Program-made: the position numbers and the translations under genes
The notes under the pieces: model-generated
Seen by the model: only the letters and a program-made list of their open reading frames with translations
Databases searched by the model: none
Told to the model about the DNA's origin: nothing
DNA from: Amoebidium appalachense
Lineage: Eukaryota > Ichthyosporea
Direction of reading: 5' to 3'
DNA: 64,000 nucleotides
Assembly: GCA_963693365.1 (NCBI GenBank)
Contig: CAVNZM010000002.1
Location: forward strand, 9,982,001 to 10,046,000
Shown: positions 1 to 23,382 of the stretch, piece after piece
Layout of the letters: every line of letters begins with the position of its first letter
Position numbering within the stretch: the first letter of the stretch is position 1

Positions 1-2
1 CC

Positions 3-302
3 ACCTTTCTCGCAGACTTCGATCCTACGGCTCCCTACAACACCACACTTAACCGTGCTGACGCACTGGCAGAGGCCGCTGCCCGGGCCTCTTGGCAACG
101 CTGGGTGCTTGCAAGAATGACCAACGCCCACGCCTGGGCTGCCAAGGCAGCCACACTTTACCCGGCACACGACAGCCGGGTCAAAACAGCAGCTGAGGTG
201 CGTGCCTACTGGGAGACTCAGCACGTGCAGGTCTTCAGCAAGCCCTACGACCCCACCGCCGCACCAGCCAACTCCCAGTATTTGAAGCCAAGTCCCAGCA
301 GG
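3..302 (+). pseudogene. Truncated ORF of an unrecognised mobile-element-like protein
   Basis: An open frame enters from the left edge and reads about 95 codons, to roughly position 300, before its composition turns non-coding. It is rich in Ala and aromatic residues and looks helical (for example ARASWQRWVLARM and AEVRAYWETQHVQVF). Codon use is GC-rich, unlike the AT-rich DNA after 1.65 kb. No domain is recognised. Its 3' end overlaps head-on with the opposite-strand zinc-knuckle ORF, which suggests two inverted fragments of one element. A capsid/Gag-like protein is possible but is inference only. Confidence 0.4.
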
Positions 303-792
303 GGTCCATGGGTACGGAGGCCGTGGTGGAGACGAGGGCAAAATGCACCTCTTTGCCAGACTTGGTGCTGGCACGGTGACGACGGGCAATAGAGCAGCCA
401 GGTTTGTCACACTGTGTGACATGATGGTTCTCATGACAATAGGCACAGTCGAGGGAGCCAGTGGTCTTGGCACGGGTCTGGTGGTGATGACGGTTACCCC
501 CTTTACGTGGGGGGTAGGGTGACCGGGAACGGGGACCGGGGGAACGGGACCGGGAGTAATCACGGTCAACTGAGGGGGATCTATCGTTGGGACGACCACG
601 GGGTTGACGGGAGACGGAGCTGTCACGCCGGGGGATCCGGTGACGGAGGTCGTCCTTGTGGAGGATTTTTAACACACGTGTTTTAACATGACACCTCTGT
701 GCACCGTGACTCTGCTCCCTTATACCCGTACAAAACAACAGGTTATGCCAGTGGGCCCAGTTTTCGCACGCTCTCGCAACACATTTTCTCAC
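235..792 (-). pseudogene. Zinc-knuckle, RS-rich ORF (Gag/nucleocapsid-like fragment)
   Basis: This 185-codon minus-strand ORF has an Arg/Ser-rich middle (SRSRSPGPRSRSP) followed by a compact Cys/His cluster, CAYCHENHHVTQC. The cluster fits CX2CX3HX4C, one residue shorter than the usual retroviral-type CX2CX4HX4C knuckle. A basic plus zinc-knuckle layout is typical of nucleic-acid-binding regions of retrotransposon Gag proteins, but some cellular RNA-binding proteins also have it. The C-terminal part runs antisense through the plus-strand ORF ending near 300, so the true end is unclear. No protease or reverse transcriptase was seen nearby. The first residues may be spurious. Confidence 0.4.
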
Positions 793-856
793 TGCAATCG
801 AAAATATTCAAATTTGAATACCGATCTGATTCCTCTCCCGCACATCATCTGACTGA

Positions 857-1795
857 TTGATCAACATGTCGGAAAAGCCCGCGTACCTCAACCTCACCCC
901 CTGGAAAGGGGAGGACACCATGGACAAGAAGTCCGGCAAACGTCTCACCTATTATGAGTCAGGAACCCGTCATCTTCCGGTACCTACGTACTACCATCGC
1001 GGCCAAGTTAGTGCCCGTCATCAAGGCCCCCGAGTGGGTCGATCCTTCTGACGAGAACAAGTGGCATGGCTATGACACTGAGGAAGACTACACCGAGGCT
1101 TCCAACTTCCTTGAACAGATTACTCAACTCGTCTCCAATGATGAGCTGTATAACTCTGGTCAAATCCACGATGATGTGTCCCCCGCCCAAGCTTTCCACA
1201 ACCTTCGTAATACTATGACCTATGCGGCTGAACGTGAAGATCGTGCTCGTCAAATCCTCCTCGACTACCATGAGCTTGCAATTGAACTCAAGGACTTCAA
1301 GACCGTCACGGAGTACCTCACCATGGCACGCCGTCTGTGCACTACCCTGCACATCCTCGATGAGCCCATCCCAAGACCATCATGATGGCCCGATAACTTC
1401 TTCATCCACCTCAAGAAGAACCGTTACGGTAAGCTGGTTTGTTCCGACATCCAGGCCATGATTGCCGACTACTTCCGTCGTCACATCAGCTACGACACCT
1501 ACAACCGTCTCATCAGTGACATCCGAGCTGCAGAGATCCGTGAAGGTCTCATCGACTCTGGGTCCGGGTCTTCCTGTCCTCCGTCCGAACAGCACGTGCC
1601 CTGCAAAGCCGTGTTGTTCACGACACATGAAAGATTTCAAACAACAATTTTTATTGTGCTCTCAGTTCTTTTTTTGTACTTGCTACTTGTCATCTTATCT
1701 CAATTAAAGGGGAAGAACCAATCGGTTCTATCAGATGATAGAAAAACACATTCCGACAGAGCATACGCATTCCAACTTCCGACCTATTACTAAAG
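857..1795 (+). pseudogene. Broken mobile-element-like ORF with a frameshift and an in-frame stop
   Basis: Coding-like sequence starts at ATG 857, shifts frame near 940-960 and continues in the frame of ATG 954. An in-frame TGA at 1383-1385 interrupts it. The same frame then resumes with coding-like composition (FFIHLKKNRYGKLVCSDI) to about 1640, after which it turns AT-rich and hydrophobic and ends at 1795. The middle is acidic and helical (WVDPSDENKWHGYDTEEDY). The end contains IDSGSGSS, which weakly resembles a retropepsin D-S-G motif but is far too short to assign. One frameshift and one stop indicate a decayed copy. The product is not recognised. A sequencing error at the frameshift cannot be excluded. 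Confidence 0.45.
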
Positions 1796-1799
1796 CTTA

Positions 1800-3508
1800 G
1801 AAACTCTTACTTAAATAATTTAAGTAATTATACATCTTGTCACTATTAATACACATATATATTTATAATCGTCTCTATAAAGAAACTCATTTAAATACAT
1901 ATATTTCCTAATAGTCGACACTCTCAAAGTGAAGACACCTTACGATAAACCGAATCCCATACATCTCTATTGTCTCCAATCATAACACATATATTAATAG
2001 ACAGGAATGCACAACACGATCTATAGATGTACTCACTCGCGACTATTGGTGAGTCATCTTATTGTGAACTAAAACTAAGCCATTTTGAACTGAAACAAAG
2101 ACAACGAATGTAGCTAGCCAATCACGCTACCTCTTAGATAAACAGAGGAGAGCAAACACAAAATTTAAATACAATAAGTTCTATCAGGCAAGAGAGCCAG
2201 GTGTGCACAGATCTACAGAAGTCTGTGCACACAGAAACAAGGGAGAGAGAGAGATACGGGGGGGGGGGGGGGGGGGGGAGAGAGAGAGAGAGAGAGAGGG
2301 AGAAAAGGGAGAGAGGGGGGAGAGCACAAAGAAGGAAAGCAGACACGATTACAAACAAAGCTAAGACACATACATACTTCAAGGCTCTTGCTGTCCTACG
2401 TAGTGACGTATTCCAACACCCCACCCCTTCCCTCGAGGATGTGTTCCATTGTGAATTCCAACCCCCCCCCCCCCCCCCCCCCCCCCATAAAAAAAAAAAA
2501 AAAAAAAAAAGACATACACACACACAGGTACATAACCCCGTCGATGGGGAAAAGATAGTGCGGTTGACCACACGCGTACGGGCACGTGCACATTCGAGGC
2601 TCAGGCGGCCGGAGGTAACACGTCATAGTACACGTTTGCGCACACACGCACAAACATTATCTATAGATACATTCTTTACAAAGACAAGCATATACACATA
2701 CAGAGGCCGTCCTGAAACCAGCGCCGGTGGCGCCACGGCACCACGGTTGAAACACAACTGCATGCCCAAATAGACTCGTGCACACGCCAGCCCACACGCC
2801 ACACGCCTCTGAGTCATCTCAAGTCCATCTTTTGAACACGGTGGCATTCGTATCACACAGAATAGGAATACCAGGTATTCAATTTTCAAAGTTTATACAC
2901 ATTAAATCATGAACAGAAGAATCACACTGCGTTATAAACGACAGCTATCACATACGTGACAACAGCAAAAATAAATGTATAAATTAACATTATTGATCAA
3001 ATAGTTGGAGCGCACTATGACACAGCAGCGTTACTAGAGCATACAACATACGTTAGAAATCACATACGCGGAACCAGCTAAAATCAATACATTGAACCCT
3101 GGTTTAAATAATGTAGCGTTGGGGTCTGTTTTTAAATTAATTTAAACCTAAATACGGCTGATACTAAAACGAAATTTGGTTGTATTCCATTACGTGCATG
3201 CAATTTGTCTTGGGGATATACATACACTTGAATTCACGACCTCGAGATATACCGATTAAACCCCTTCTCCCCCCCCCCCCCCCTCCCCCCCCCCCCAAAA
3301 AAAAAAACCCTGAGGCTATTAGTCTCTGTGCTTGGAGTAAACAGCATAAACCCCATATACACAGCATTGAGAAAAGGAAACACGAGACTCAGCCCTTGAT
3401 AGTGTATTCAGATTAGGGAAGAAGGGGCAAACAGAGCAAGGAGAAAGCTAAAACAAAGACCCGAGAGAGCAGAGTTCGTTCTTATCTAATACAAAGCCTA
3501 TCAGCTTT
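1800..3508. other. Intergenic, AT-rich with homopolymer/microsatellite islands
   Basis: No supported gene. It is AT-rich DNA with a G18 plus (GA)n island at 2,260-2,320, a poly-C then poly-A pair at 2,463-2,510 and a second C/A pair at 3,270-3,307. ORFs across these tracts are low-complexity translations. The right part holds the 3' flank of the minus-strand gene ending at 3,509. Confidence 0.6.
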
Positions 3509-4795
3509 CTAAACAAACCTACTAGTGGTGCTAATTCTTATAGGTTGAGAAGGGAGAACAGACACAGTAACCCTCCTCCGGTTTCCCATGGTTGCCTTTG
3601 GCGCCATGCCCGCAATCTCAGCTACGGGTCCAGCCACTTTCCTTGGCGACCCCTCCAGTTCCTCCGACACCTCGTGAATGGTTACCCTACGCGCCCTTCG
3701 CAATAACCATAACTCGCGCTGTTTTGCTTCGAAATCGTCAACGTTCAAAGTGTCATCGTCGTGATCTGCCCCCAGCTGAAACACAGGCCTATTGGTATTC
3801 GCCTGCTTGTTTTCACTGTTCACGTTGTTGTTCTCATTTACGTTTATATTCAACGTGTCTGATTTGCTTCGCTGATGCCTCCGTCGCTCCTGCTTTTGCT
3901 TAAACGGATTGAACGGCTGTGCTGGTTGCGTGGCCTTCCCTTCGACATTTTCGCGCACACAGGTTGGATCCGCTTTACCGTTTCGCTCCTCTTTCTCTAC
4001 AGTTACACCTTCCTTAACCCCTATCTGGTTCAACAAGCACACTGCCACCTTTTCCCCGTCTGTTTTTACCGATCCCGATTCCTCGTCCAAGGTGGCCGGG
4101 ATCCTGTCCTCAATGTGTCTTTGGTGTCCGTCCAAGTCAAACACTAGGTGCTCTCCGTCGATATCTCCTTCCCCGTTTCCGTTTTCGTTATCTGCAAGCA
4201 CGTGCTCCCCCGAGGGAATATTTCTATCGTTCGCACTCACACTCGCGTTATTAGCCGTCAAGGCGCCGGACCCTACGCTTGTTCGTGAGCCAGTTCTACT
4301 TCTACGCCTGTAACGCATCTGCAAGCCCGGATTATCATCCTGCTCGGAAAGATACTTGCAGATGTCAACGTAGTCATCCTCCAGCTTATCCACTTTGTTC
4401 AGTGTAAGAGGTTCGCTGTAGTTGATGTTATGGCCACATTCAGATGGCGCCAGAGCACAATAGCTAGCGCTCCGGGCACGTTCGCGTATCATGCCTTGGC
4501 TAGGGAGGGAGTTGGCTCGAAAAGCAACGCCCCGAACATCGTCAAGGGAATGAACCCGCGAGCCCGTAAAGCTCCCCTCTGAGCCTGCCGGTGCTGTCCC
4601 GGCCCTCTCTCTACCAACAGTCACCATTCCTGTGGAAGAGCGAACTGTGTAGCTGGCACACGTGCTATCAAGCTCGTTTAAACTGCGCGGGCTGAGAGAA
4701 CGGTGAGTGTGGACGTCGCTGAGCTGCGAGGTGGTGGTGTCATGGTCTCTCGCGTCCAGTCTTCTGGACGGCACCTTGCTAGCATTGGAACCCAT
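3509..4795 (-). CDS. Orphan N-myristoylated, Ser-rich protein (428 aa, single exon)
   Basis: An intronless ORF of 428 codons with non-repetitive, balanced coding composition, unlike its flanks. It begins MGSNASK: Gly2 with Ser6 and Lys7 is a classic N-myristoyl-transferase signal of the Src type, which supports this start and predicts membrane anchoring. The rest looks mostly disordered. It has many Ser/Arg stretches resembling basophilic-kinase sites (RRRSRTGSR, RRHQRSKSD), an Asn-rich stretch (NINVNENNNVN) near residue 315, and a helical charged segment (DDFEAKQRELWLLRRARR) near residue 355. No enzymatic or known interaction domain was found. It may be a membrane-anchored scaffold or kinase substrate, but that is inference. 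No intron-like breaks are needed. Confidence 0.75.
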   Translation of the reverse strand: MGSNASKVPSRRLDARDHDTTTSQLSDVHTHRSLSPRSLNELDSTCASYTVRSSTGMVTVGRERAGTAPAGSEGSFTGSRVHSLDDVRGVAFRANSLPSQGMIRERARSASYCALAPSECGHNINYSEPLTLNKVDKLEDDYVDICKYLSEQDDNPGLQMRYRRRSRTGSRTSVGSGALTANNASVSANDRNIPSGEHVLADNENGNGEGDIDGEHLVFDLDGHQRHIEDRIPATLDEESGSVKTDGEKVAVCLLNQIGVKEGVTVEKEERNGKADPTCVRENVEGKATQPAQPFNPFKQKQERRRHQRSKSDTLNINVNENNNVNSENKQANTNRPVFQLGADHDDDTLNVDDFEAKQRELWLLRRARRVTIHEVSEELEGSPRKVAGPVAEIAGMAPKATMGNRRRVTVSVLPSQPIRISTTSRFV

Positions 4796-6300
4796 AGTCA
4801 GGGTAGTTCAGTAATAACAAGTGAAGGGTGCTTTGCATGGTGGGTGCTCTGGAAGTAAGTGTTGTGGTTGTAGCTCTTACAAGAACTGAATGGGAAGTAA
4901 AAAGGGGGATACCGTGGTAAGTAATAAAAATGAAAAATCAGTGCTTCAGTGGTCACTGTTACAGCTACGAAAGGTACAGAAAAACAGCTTGATCTGGAAG
5001 CGCCTACATAATAGTAGTGCAGCAACACGAGTAGGCAAACAGAGCAACCTCAGCCCCAGAACGAGTGAGCGCGCAGCGACCAAAGAAGACCCTGCTGAGC
5101 ATAAAAGTAAGAATAAGCGCAGAAAGGGTAGGTAAATCGCTTTAGGTGAACGAACGAGTGGTGTCACTGGTGTGACGACGTTTCGACTTTCATGTTCACG
5201 TGAGCTCCGTTCAGCTCTAATCATGCTTTGAAACGATGAAAGCAAGCCCAAAAAGGGCTACAAAATTGCTTACATACTACAAAACAAATACTGTAATGTA
5301 GAAATTTTCGTACTATAAAAGAGAGAAAAAAGTTGGGTTCAAGCCCTAAAACAACTGTAAATACTAAGTTGTAAGAAAACTTTATGCTCCCTGAATCACT
5401 GATTTCCCTGTGACTCGGCGCCAATCATCTTTGGCTGTCGCAATTGATAACCATCTACAACCAATCGGAAACCGTTACGTAACAACAAGTATTATGACGT
5501 CAAATTTACACACTGTGCGTGGTGCTTTCCGCAAAGGTTGTTGATTTCACAATATTCTGCTTTCTGCTCCCTAGAGATATGTTCGAACATGTATTGTGCA
5601 AACATATAAATTTAAAGCCGCTAAAGCTTTATCACGTCTTTCCCCCCCCCATAAGTTTCCTCCCATACAGGGCGGCTATATATAATGCGCAAATGACTAT
5701 AAATATACATACATGTACATGCATAAAATTTACACGGTTACCCTAATGTATTTCGGTATCGACATTCTTTACTCCCTCGTTGATATACTCAGCCAACTAC
5801 TGTTAAGAAATTTACGAGGTGCTAACGGTAACAACTGGATCGCTGCTATAGTACAGTACGGTGGAAAAGGGTGGAAGGTACGTTAGGTAAACTTGCAGCC
5901 TAGCAACGAAAGAATTCACAGTAAGCTTAAAGGATGCCCCTATGCACAAACACGGCATCGTGAAGAACATATGCGGGGAGGCATAGCGAGGCTTACAGTC
6001 ACGGGGTGCCTCTACGATTTTGTCGCACGAGCACGCTGGCCGGAAAAGTTAGGGGTTCAGATATAACGTGATGACTGTGTTACATTAGCCGCTTTATAGC
6101 TGGTTTGAATCGTTCTATCAATCACCCTATTCAGGCTGAATTCGAAGGGAAACGAAATCTTACGGCTGTAGTTCCACGTCTACGTTGTGTTTTCACACAA
6201 ATTTTATTTCTCCTCTCCGGGCCCTTACCATTGATCATTGAACCTTGTCAGTGGTTGAGCTGCCTGCCTGGTATGTAATGACAAGGGTTGCACGGCCTGG
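4796..6300. other. Intergenic; upstream region of the orphan gene
   Basis: AT-rich, non-repetitive DNA with no ORF that looks coding. It lies upstream of the minus-strand gene starting at 4,795, so it should hold that gene's promoter. No specific element could be identified. Confidence 0.5.
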
Positions 6301-6314
6301 CTGCCCGCTTTGCC

Positions 6315-6347
6315 CCCCCCCCCCCCCCCCCCCCCCCCTCCCCCCTC

Positions 6348-6384
<37 letters not shown>

Positions 6385-7162
6385 CGCCTCCCCCCTCCCC
6401 CCTCTCCCAACTCCGTTTTTCTTCCTCCTAACTCCGTTTTTCTTTTCGTTCTCCCTCACTCTCTTTATCTCCCCCCCCCCCCCCCCCTCTCCCTTGCCCC
6501 TTTCCCCTCGCCCCGTCCTTGCCTCTTTCCCTCTTTGTCCGTTTTTCTAACCTCCCCGGGGGGGGGGGGGGTGTGCCCCCCTCTCTCCCGCTCTCCCTTC
6601 ACTCCTCCCCCTCCCCCCCCCCCCCCCCCCCCACTTTCCGCTTACTCCCGGCAGCCCCTCCCCTGCCCTCCACATTCCCCTCTCTCACTTGCGTTCCCTA
6701 ACGGTCTGCCCCCCCCCCCCCCCCTCCCCCTTCCCCCCACTTTTCCGTCCTCGCCTTCCTCCTTCCCAATGTTTTTACACACCTATTTATCTTGTCTTCC
6801 CCCCTCCCTCCCCCCCCAAAAAAACCTTTCAACCCCCACCCCCGAATTCGTTTGTTGAAGCTTTCCCTTGTCTTCCATGCGTCAGCCCAGGAAAGGGGGG
6901 AGGGGGGGGGGGGGTTGTCCGTTTTTACTTTTTTCGTGAACGTTACACCTTCACACATCATACAGCCCTCGCTCAACAATTTCACTTTTCTGCTGGCCCC
7001 CCCGCCTTTCGAATGTACACTTTTATTCCCAGCCCCGCCCGCCCCCCCCTCCCATGTGTGCCTTGCTCATGTTGCATATTTGAATGTTTGCCTTTGGATG
7101 TGTCTTGTACTGTGTTTCTCATCGCGTAGTTCTACTTCGTACCGTGCCCTGCATCTCTCTTC

Positions 7163-7202
<40 letters not shown>

Positions 7203-7294
7203 CCCACCTCACCTCCCCGCCCCAGGCGGCCCGCCTGCCCGGTCACCCTGCTTGCCTGCACAACTGTCTGTTTTCTGATTCCTTTTTTTTTTTT

Positions 7295-7347
<53 letters not shown>

Positions 7348-7776
7348 GCCATGCCTCCATGCTCTCCCCCCCTCCCCCCCCCCCCCCTTGTGACGCATTC
7401 CCTCCGCCCCCCACCCCAAACCCATTCATGCTCTCCCCCCACAAGCCCCAGTTTAAAAAGGAATCTGCAATTAGTTGTCCGTCGTGAGTGTGTACTACGT
7501 ACTCTGTATTGCATGTCAAATCACCGCCCCCCCTCTCCCTCCCCCCAACCTTCCCTCCACACACATCCCCTTCCCGCTTACTCTTTTCCTGCTGCGTAAG
7601 GCTCCCCTGCCCTCTCCCCCTCCCCCTCTCCACCGTATAATGCATACATCATGCCCCCCCCCCTCCCCCCCCCCCTTCTCCCTCTCTTTCGATGGCCCCG
7701 TGTGCTACGTACCTACCTGACCTGATTTCTATTCCCCCGTTTTCACCCAAAACATGCAAGGGCATGCTCTGCCCCC

Positions 7777-7816
<40 letters not shown>

Positions 7817-7898
7817 CCTTTGCCCCCACCCCCACCCCCGGACACCCGCCCCTACCCGCTTTCCCTCAAGCATGCCTGCCTTGTAGCCGCACCCCCCC

Positions 7899-7932
<34 letters not shown>

Positions 7933-7982
7933 CCCCCTCCCCTCCCCTTCTCCCTCCTCTCCCTCTTCCCCCTCTCCGGGGA
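6315..7982. repeat. Poly-C / C-rich low-complexity block
   Basis: About 1.7 kb in which the plus strand is dominated by C-runs of 10-40 nt separated by short T/C stretches, with one T17-then-G pair at 7,283-7,346. All ORFs here (poly-Pro on +, poly-Gly on -) are translation artefacts. A fragment of the intronic repeat family is embedded at 7,463-7,527. Confidence 0.85.
7463..7527 (+). repeat. Intronic repeat family R1, 3'-part copy f
   Basis: It matches the 3' half of R1: TTGTCCGTCGTGAGTGTGTA, then CTACGTACTCTG, ending at poly-C. It is in plus orientation, upstream of the first recognised RSBN1-like exon. This may mean the transcription unit extends further left (inference). Confidence 0.5.
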
Positions 7983-8176
7983 GATTCCCCTCTCTTTGAA
8001 CCTACCTAAACTTTGTATCAAGTGTGTTTGTTGGTATTGACGATGGAGAAATCAAGGTAACACGGTCAATGGGCAGTGTGTGAGTGGAGTTGGGGTATGG
8101 ACCGTGTGAGGGAGAGGACAAATGCCTGCACACTCACCAGACCAGCACGGGGACTCTGGGGACGACACCCAGGACC

Positions 8177-8218
<42 letters not shown>

Positions 8219-8351
8219 TGTGTGTGTTCGTGCGTGTCAGTATGTGGATGTGGGTGCGTGGGTGTGTGGTTGCATGAGGGTGGATGGGGGTGTGGCTGGG
8301 TGGGTGGGTGGGTGGATGGGGGGGTGGGTGGGTGGGTAGGTGATTAGGTGT

Positions 8352-8398
<47 letters not shown>

Positions 8399-9011
8399 TG
8401 TGTGTGTGTGTGTGGGTGGGTGGGTGTGGGTGTGGGTGGGTGGATGGGTGAGTGAGTGTGTGGGTGGGTGGGTGGGTTGTGTGTGTGTGTGTGTGTGTGT
8501 GTTTACATGTACGTGTGTTGTGTTGCTGAGGCGGGGGGAAGGGGGAGGGGAGGGGGGGGGGGACAAAACGAGGGTTGATCGGTAGTGATTATGTTAATCT
8601 TAGGGAACGGACCCCGGGACTATTCTTAGCTGTTATAGAATCTGCTCAAAACTTCCAAGAGTGCACCGTAATCGTGGACATCGGCACACAAGCCCCCCCT
8701 GTGATGGGAGAGGCTAAGCCAGCTATGGCGTAATCCCTCCCCCCCGTTCTCACGTTAATCCTTTTCCTCTTGTTCCTCTCCCCTCCCCCCAACACATCCC
8801 CCCTTTTACTTTCCCGTTCCCCTCCCCCCCTCCCTTCCTCCCCCCTTCCCCTGTCCCCTCGCGCCTTCCCCCCCCCCCCTCCCCCCCCCGCCTCTTGCAC
8901 CTATATCCGGCCCCCCCTCCCTTCCCTCCCCTTCCCCCCCCCCCCCCCCTCCCCCCCCCCACCCCATCCCACCCCTCTTTGTCCCTGCCCCCCCCCCCCC
9001 CCCCCCCCCCC

Positions 9012-9130
9012 GTGGGCTCCCCCTGAGGATGGGCTCTGCTTATTATGCATACTCTTTATGTATGGCTTGCATTCTGAATCGTGTTATCCGTTTGTTCTTG
9101 TGTACTTCGTACATTATGACGCATTCAACC
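9012..9130 (+). repeat. Intronic repeat family R1, copy a
   Basis: This copy shares a long near-identical core (GGGCTCTGCTTATTATGCAT, then CTTTAT.TATGGCTTGCATTCTG and CGTGTTATCCGTTTGTTCTT) with the copy at 56.5 kb, on the opposite strand. It ends GACGCATTCAA followed by poly-C. It lies in the sense direction of the host gene, 63 bp before the acceptor at 9,193. Confidence 0.8.
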
Positions 9131-9193
9131 CCCCCCCCCCCCCCCCCGGCGCTCGCTTTCCCCCTTCTTCGTTTTTCTTCTTTTTCGCTTCAG

Positions 9194-20170
<10,977 letters not shown>

Positions 20171-22267
20171 CTTTATCTTTAAAATTCTTGTGTGATTTTT
20201 CTGTTTTTTCCTTCCTTTTTTTTAAAAAAAAAAAACGAAGGGGGCTTGCTTGCTTCTTCTTTGTTTTGTCTACGTGTGATGAATGATTCAGACAGGCAGC
20301 CAGCCAGCAGTAGAAGTTAAATACCGATGTGATTACTCCTGTCCTGATATTGATATTGCAAGGAGGCTCTGAGCCTGTACAGAGCTAACCCGACTGCTAA
20401 TATTGCATGACATTAACAAAAGTAAACTCTTGGATTGTTTGCTCTTGTCACCACAACAAGCTGGGGATGAGAAATAATATGGGTAAATGCTAGCTTATGT
20501 TTCAACTAGGCTGACAGTAATGTGTACCCCTCGAACTTTGGTGATTATTTTGAAAACTTCCCCAAAGTTCAAGACTCTGGCAACAGACCATGGCAACACG
20601 AAGCTGTGATTTTAGTCACTGGGCCAGAGATAGTTAGTTGGTAATTACCTTTCATTAGCAATCTAATATAAATACTGACTAACTATTGGATAATCTAATT
20701 GGTCAGCACCAGGGTTACGAATCACGAAATTCAGAAGATAAGCAGGGCTCGCACGAGGCACGAGCCACAGTCAGATCGCTTGTGCAATGGATTGCAATAA
20801 AATAGAAATCATTTTTCATAATGTATTGAACAGAAATAATAAGAGTAATCAACAATATATTTGGCAAATATCGTGGTGTCATGTTCTGTTCTTTAGCCAC
20901 GGTTCGACATCTCTGTGAGCCTGGGACACGAACCAATCGATGCTCACCAGCAAGATCTGTGACGGTTCCCCCCTGAGCGCCAGACTGCCTTCTGCCGGCT
21001 GACCGGCTGCGCATATATTCTGGACTTTTGAGTAGGGGATCCTGTAACAACTGTAATAAAAAGATATTAATAGAAATTTAAAAAAGCTGCTACTTTTTTG
21101 AATTCGAAAGGAAAGCTGTTCTATAAGCGCTTACATAAAAGCGCGATCGAGGATGTCTGTACAGGTGTAGGGGGAGTCGGATCTAGATTCGAGATGGAAA
21201 TGGTTTTTAAGCTATTTTTACGATTGGTTGCTAATTCCCCAGACATTTCTGAGTGGCGGATTATCGGCGAGCGATCTCTTGCAAGGCTTCCGCTACATGA
21301 TTGGTTAACAATAGGGCATCATGCAAAGTCCGTATATCAGTTTCCTGGGTGACAAAAAGAATAAAAACGCGGCATTTAGTCATGATATGACGTTATTTGT
21401 ACATTATTAATATAAAGAGCTAATTAGCGCTACGAGGAGAGAAGTTTTCATAGATACCAAACCAGACCTCCACCAACAACTCACTGATTCGCTATAAATC
21501 ATGTACATGTTTTACACACCAGGCTTCGAGATCTAACCGATACTGTTCTCCGCTAGACTGGTTTCCCTTTTACGCCCCAACACGCCTCTTTGTGTATATT
21601 CTTGTGACCACCAATTCTCATGTCACTAAATTTGTTTCGCATGTTTTCCCAAAGAACCAAACAATTCCTGGCTTGACCAACTTCATTTTGCTTTTCTTTT
21701 TCGCTTTCATATAGCTGTAATCACTGTGCAACACAACGTAAAATCTTAGACAGGCTTGGACATTTGTTCATTTACTTTTTGCATTAACCAACCCAACTAT
21801 ATATGTTAGTTATAGAATAGTCGCCAGAAGCACCCTTTCCCTTCGTGTAGCGAGTTTGTGGCTGTTACGTTTGGGTGGTCACAACGTCACAACGTGCACG
21901 GGCACACGGTGCCATAATTTGGGCGATTTGAATACGTGCACAACGGTAACACGCTTTTTTCGTGTCTCAAATTTTAGCACAGTATCTCAATTTCTCGCCA
22001 CCATAATCGATCTACGAAGAGACGTTACGTTTGTTAATACGACAAGCAGCTAGTCTTTCCGTATACCGGAAAGAGGCAAGGCAAAAATCTACGACTTTTT
22101 TTAATAGCGCAAGGCTCACTATGAGTGTTCTGCTTAATTGAGATAGCATTCATATAACTGGGGAGCAGGGAGCATTAACTTTCTCCTGTTCCCTTTACAA
22201 TTTCTCCTTATTCTCCGTAGAAAAAAAAATACTGGCCATTAGCACAATTATTTTTACACACGAGACA
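20171..22267. other. Intergenic between the RSBN1-like and kinase genes
   Basis: Mixed-composition, mostly non-repetitive DNA. Short ORFs at 20,715-21,050 (-) and 21,098-21,352 (+) have no recognisable domain and no splice support, so they are not called. The right end should carry the kinase promoter. No element was identified. Confidence 0.5.
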
Positions 22268-23048
22268 ATGTCACGCCAAACGTGCACCAAGCCAGGCTCC
22301 GTTCTCACCTGCTGCTTCTTTGGAACAAACAGTTCTTCTGTCGCCGAGCCCTCCAAAGGTTCATGGGATTCTTCGATGGGAACTGAAAAGGTTCATGCAC
22401 ACAGTACAAAATCAGTATTGAAAGAGCAACCCCCGGCTGTTGTAGTGGACAAAGAGTCGTTCAGCCTCGCGAGCACGGTGGAAATCTTGCCCAAAACGAA
22501 CCAAACCGGCGTGCAACAACAACAACCAAGACCCCAACCGCAACCGTATGCAAACAGTAGTAGTGCGGTTGTTCCACAAATGGCGCAACAGGTGGCGAAT
22601 CAGATGCAGCCCCCCACCCTCGAGTCCCTACTTAGCGAATACTCCCTCACCCACCTAAGAAGCTACGATAGGATGCTCGGCGAGTACCGCGTGATCAGGA
22701 AGCTGAGCAGTGGTACCTGTGCTGTTGTTCTATTGGGCATGCACGCGCTCACAGCGCGTAAAGTGGCGATAAAGCGGCAGGAAAAAAAGGGTAGAAATAT
22801 CCGACAAATAGCGCGCGAAGCGGATATCCAGCTATGTCTGCAACACCCAAATATTGCAGAGCTGCTTGAAATTTCAGATGGCCCGAGCGAGGTTATTATC
22901 GTGCAGGAATTTTGCGGCGGCGGGGAGCTTTTTGACGCTGTTACGCCCGAGGTTGGGTGTGCGTTGAATGTGGCCAGGTCATACATCATCCAGTTATGCC
23001 GCGCACTCGAATATATCCACGGCATGGGAATAGCACACAGGTGAACAT

Positions 23049-23081
<33 letters not shown>

Positions 23082-23213
23082 CACACACACACACACACAG
23101 ACACACCACCACCACCACACAAAAAAAAGAGTCGCTGCTGCAGGAGAAATATCTTAGAAGCTACTTTTCGCTAGCACGCACACACACAAGCACAGACATT
23201 TGCGTGTGCACGC

Positions 23214-23278
<65 letters not shown>

Positions 23279-23316
23279 TACACAAACACACACACACACA
23301 CACACACACAGACACA

Positions 23317-23382
<66 letters not shown>

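Noticed and set aside
6300-8000. Long poly-Pro / poly-Gly ORFs
   Set aside because: They are translations of C- and G-runs with no complex sequence, start context or splice logic.
20700-21060. Possible tRNA-derived element near a GTTCGA motif
   Set aside because: No cloverleaf with matching acceptor, D and anticodon stems could be drawn.
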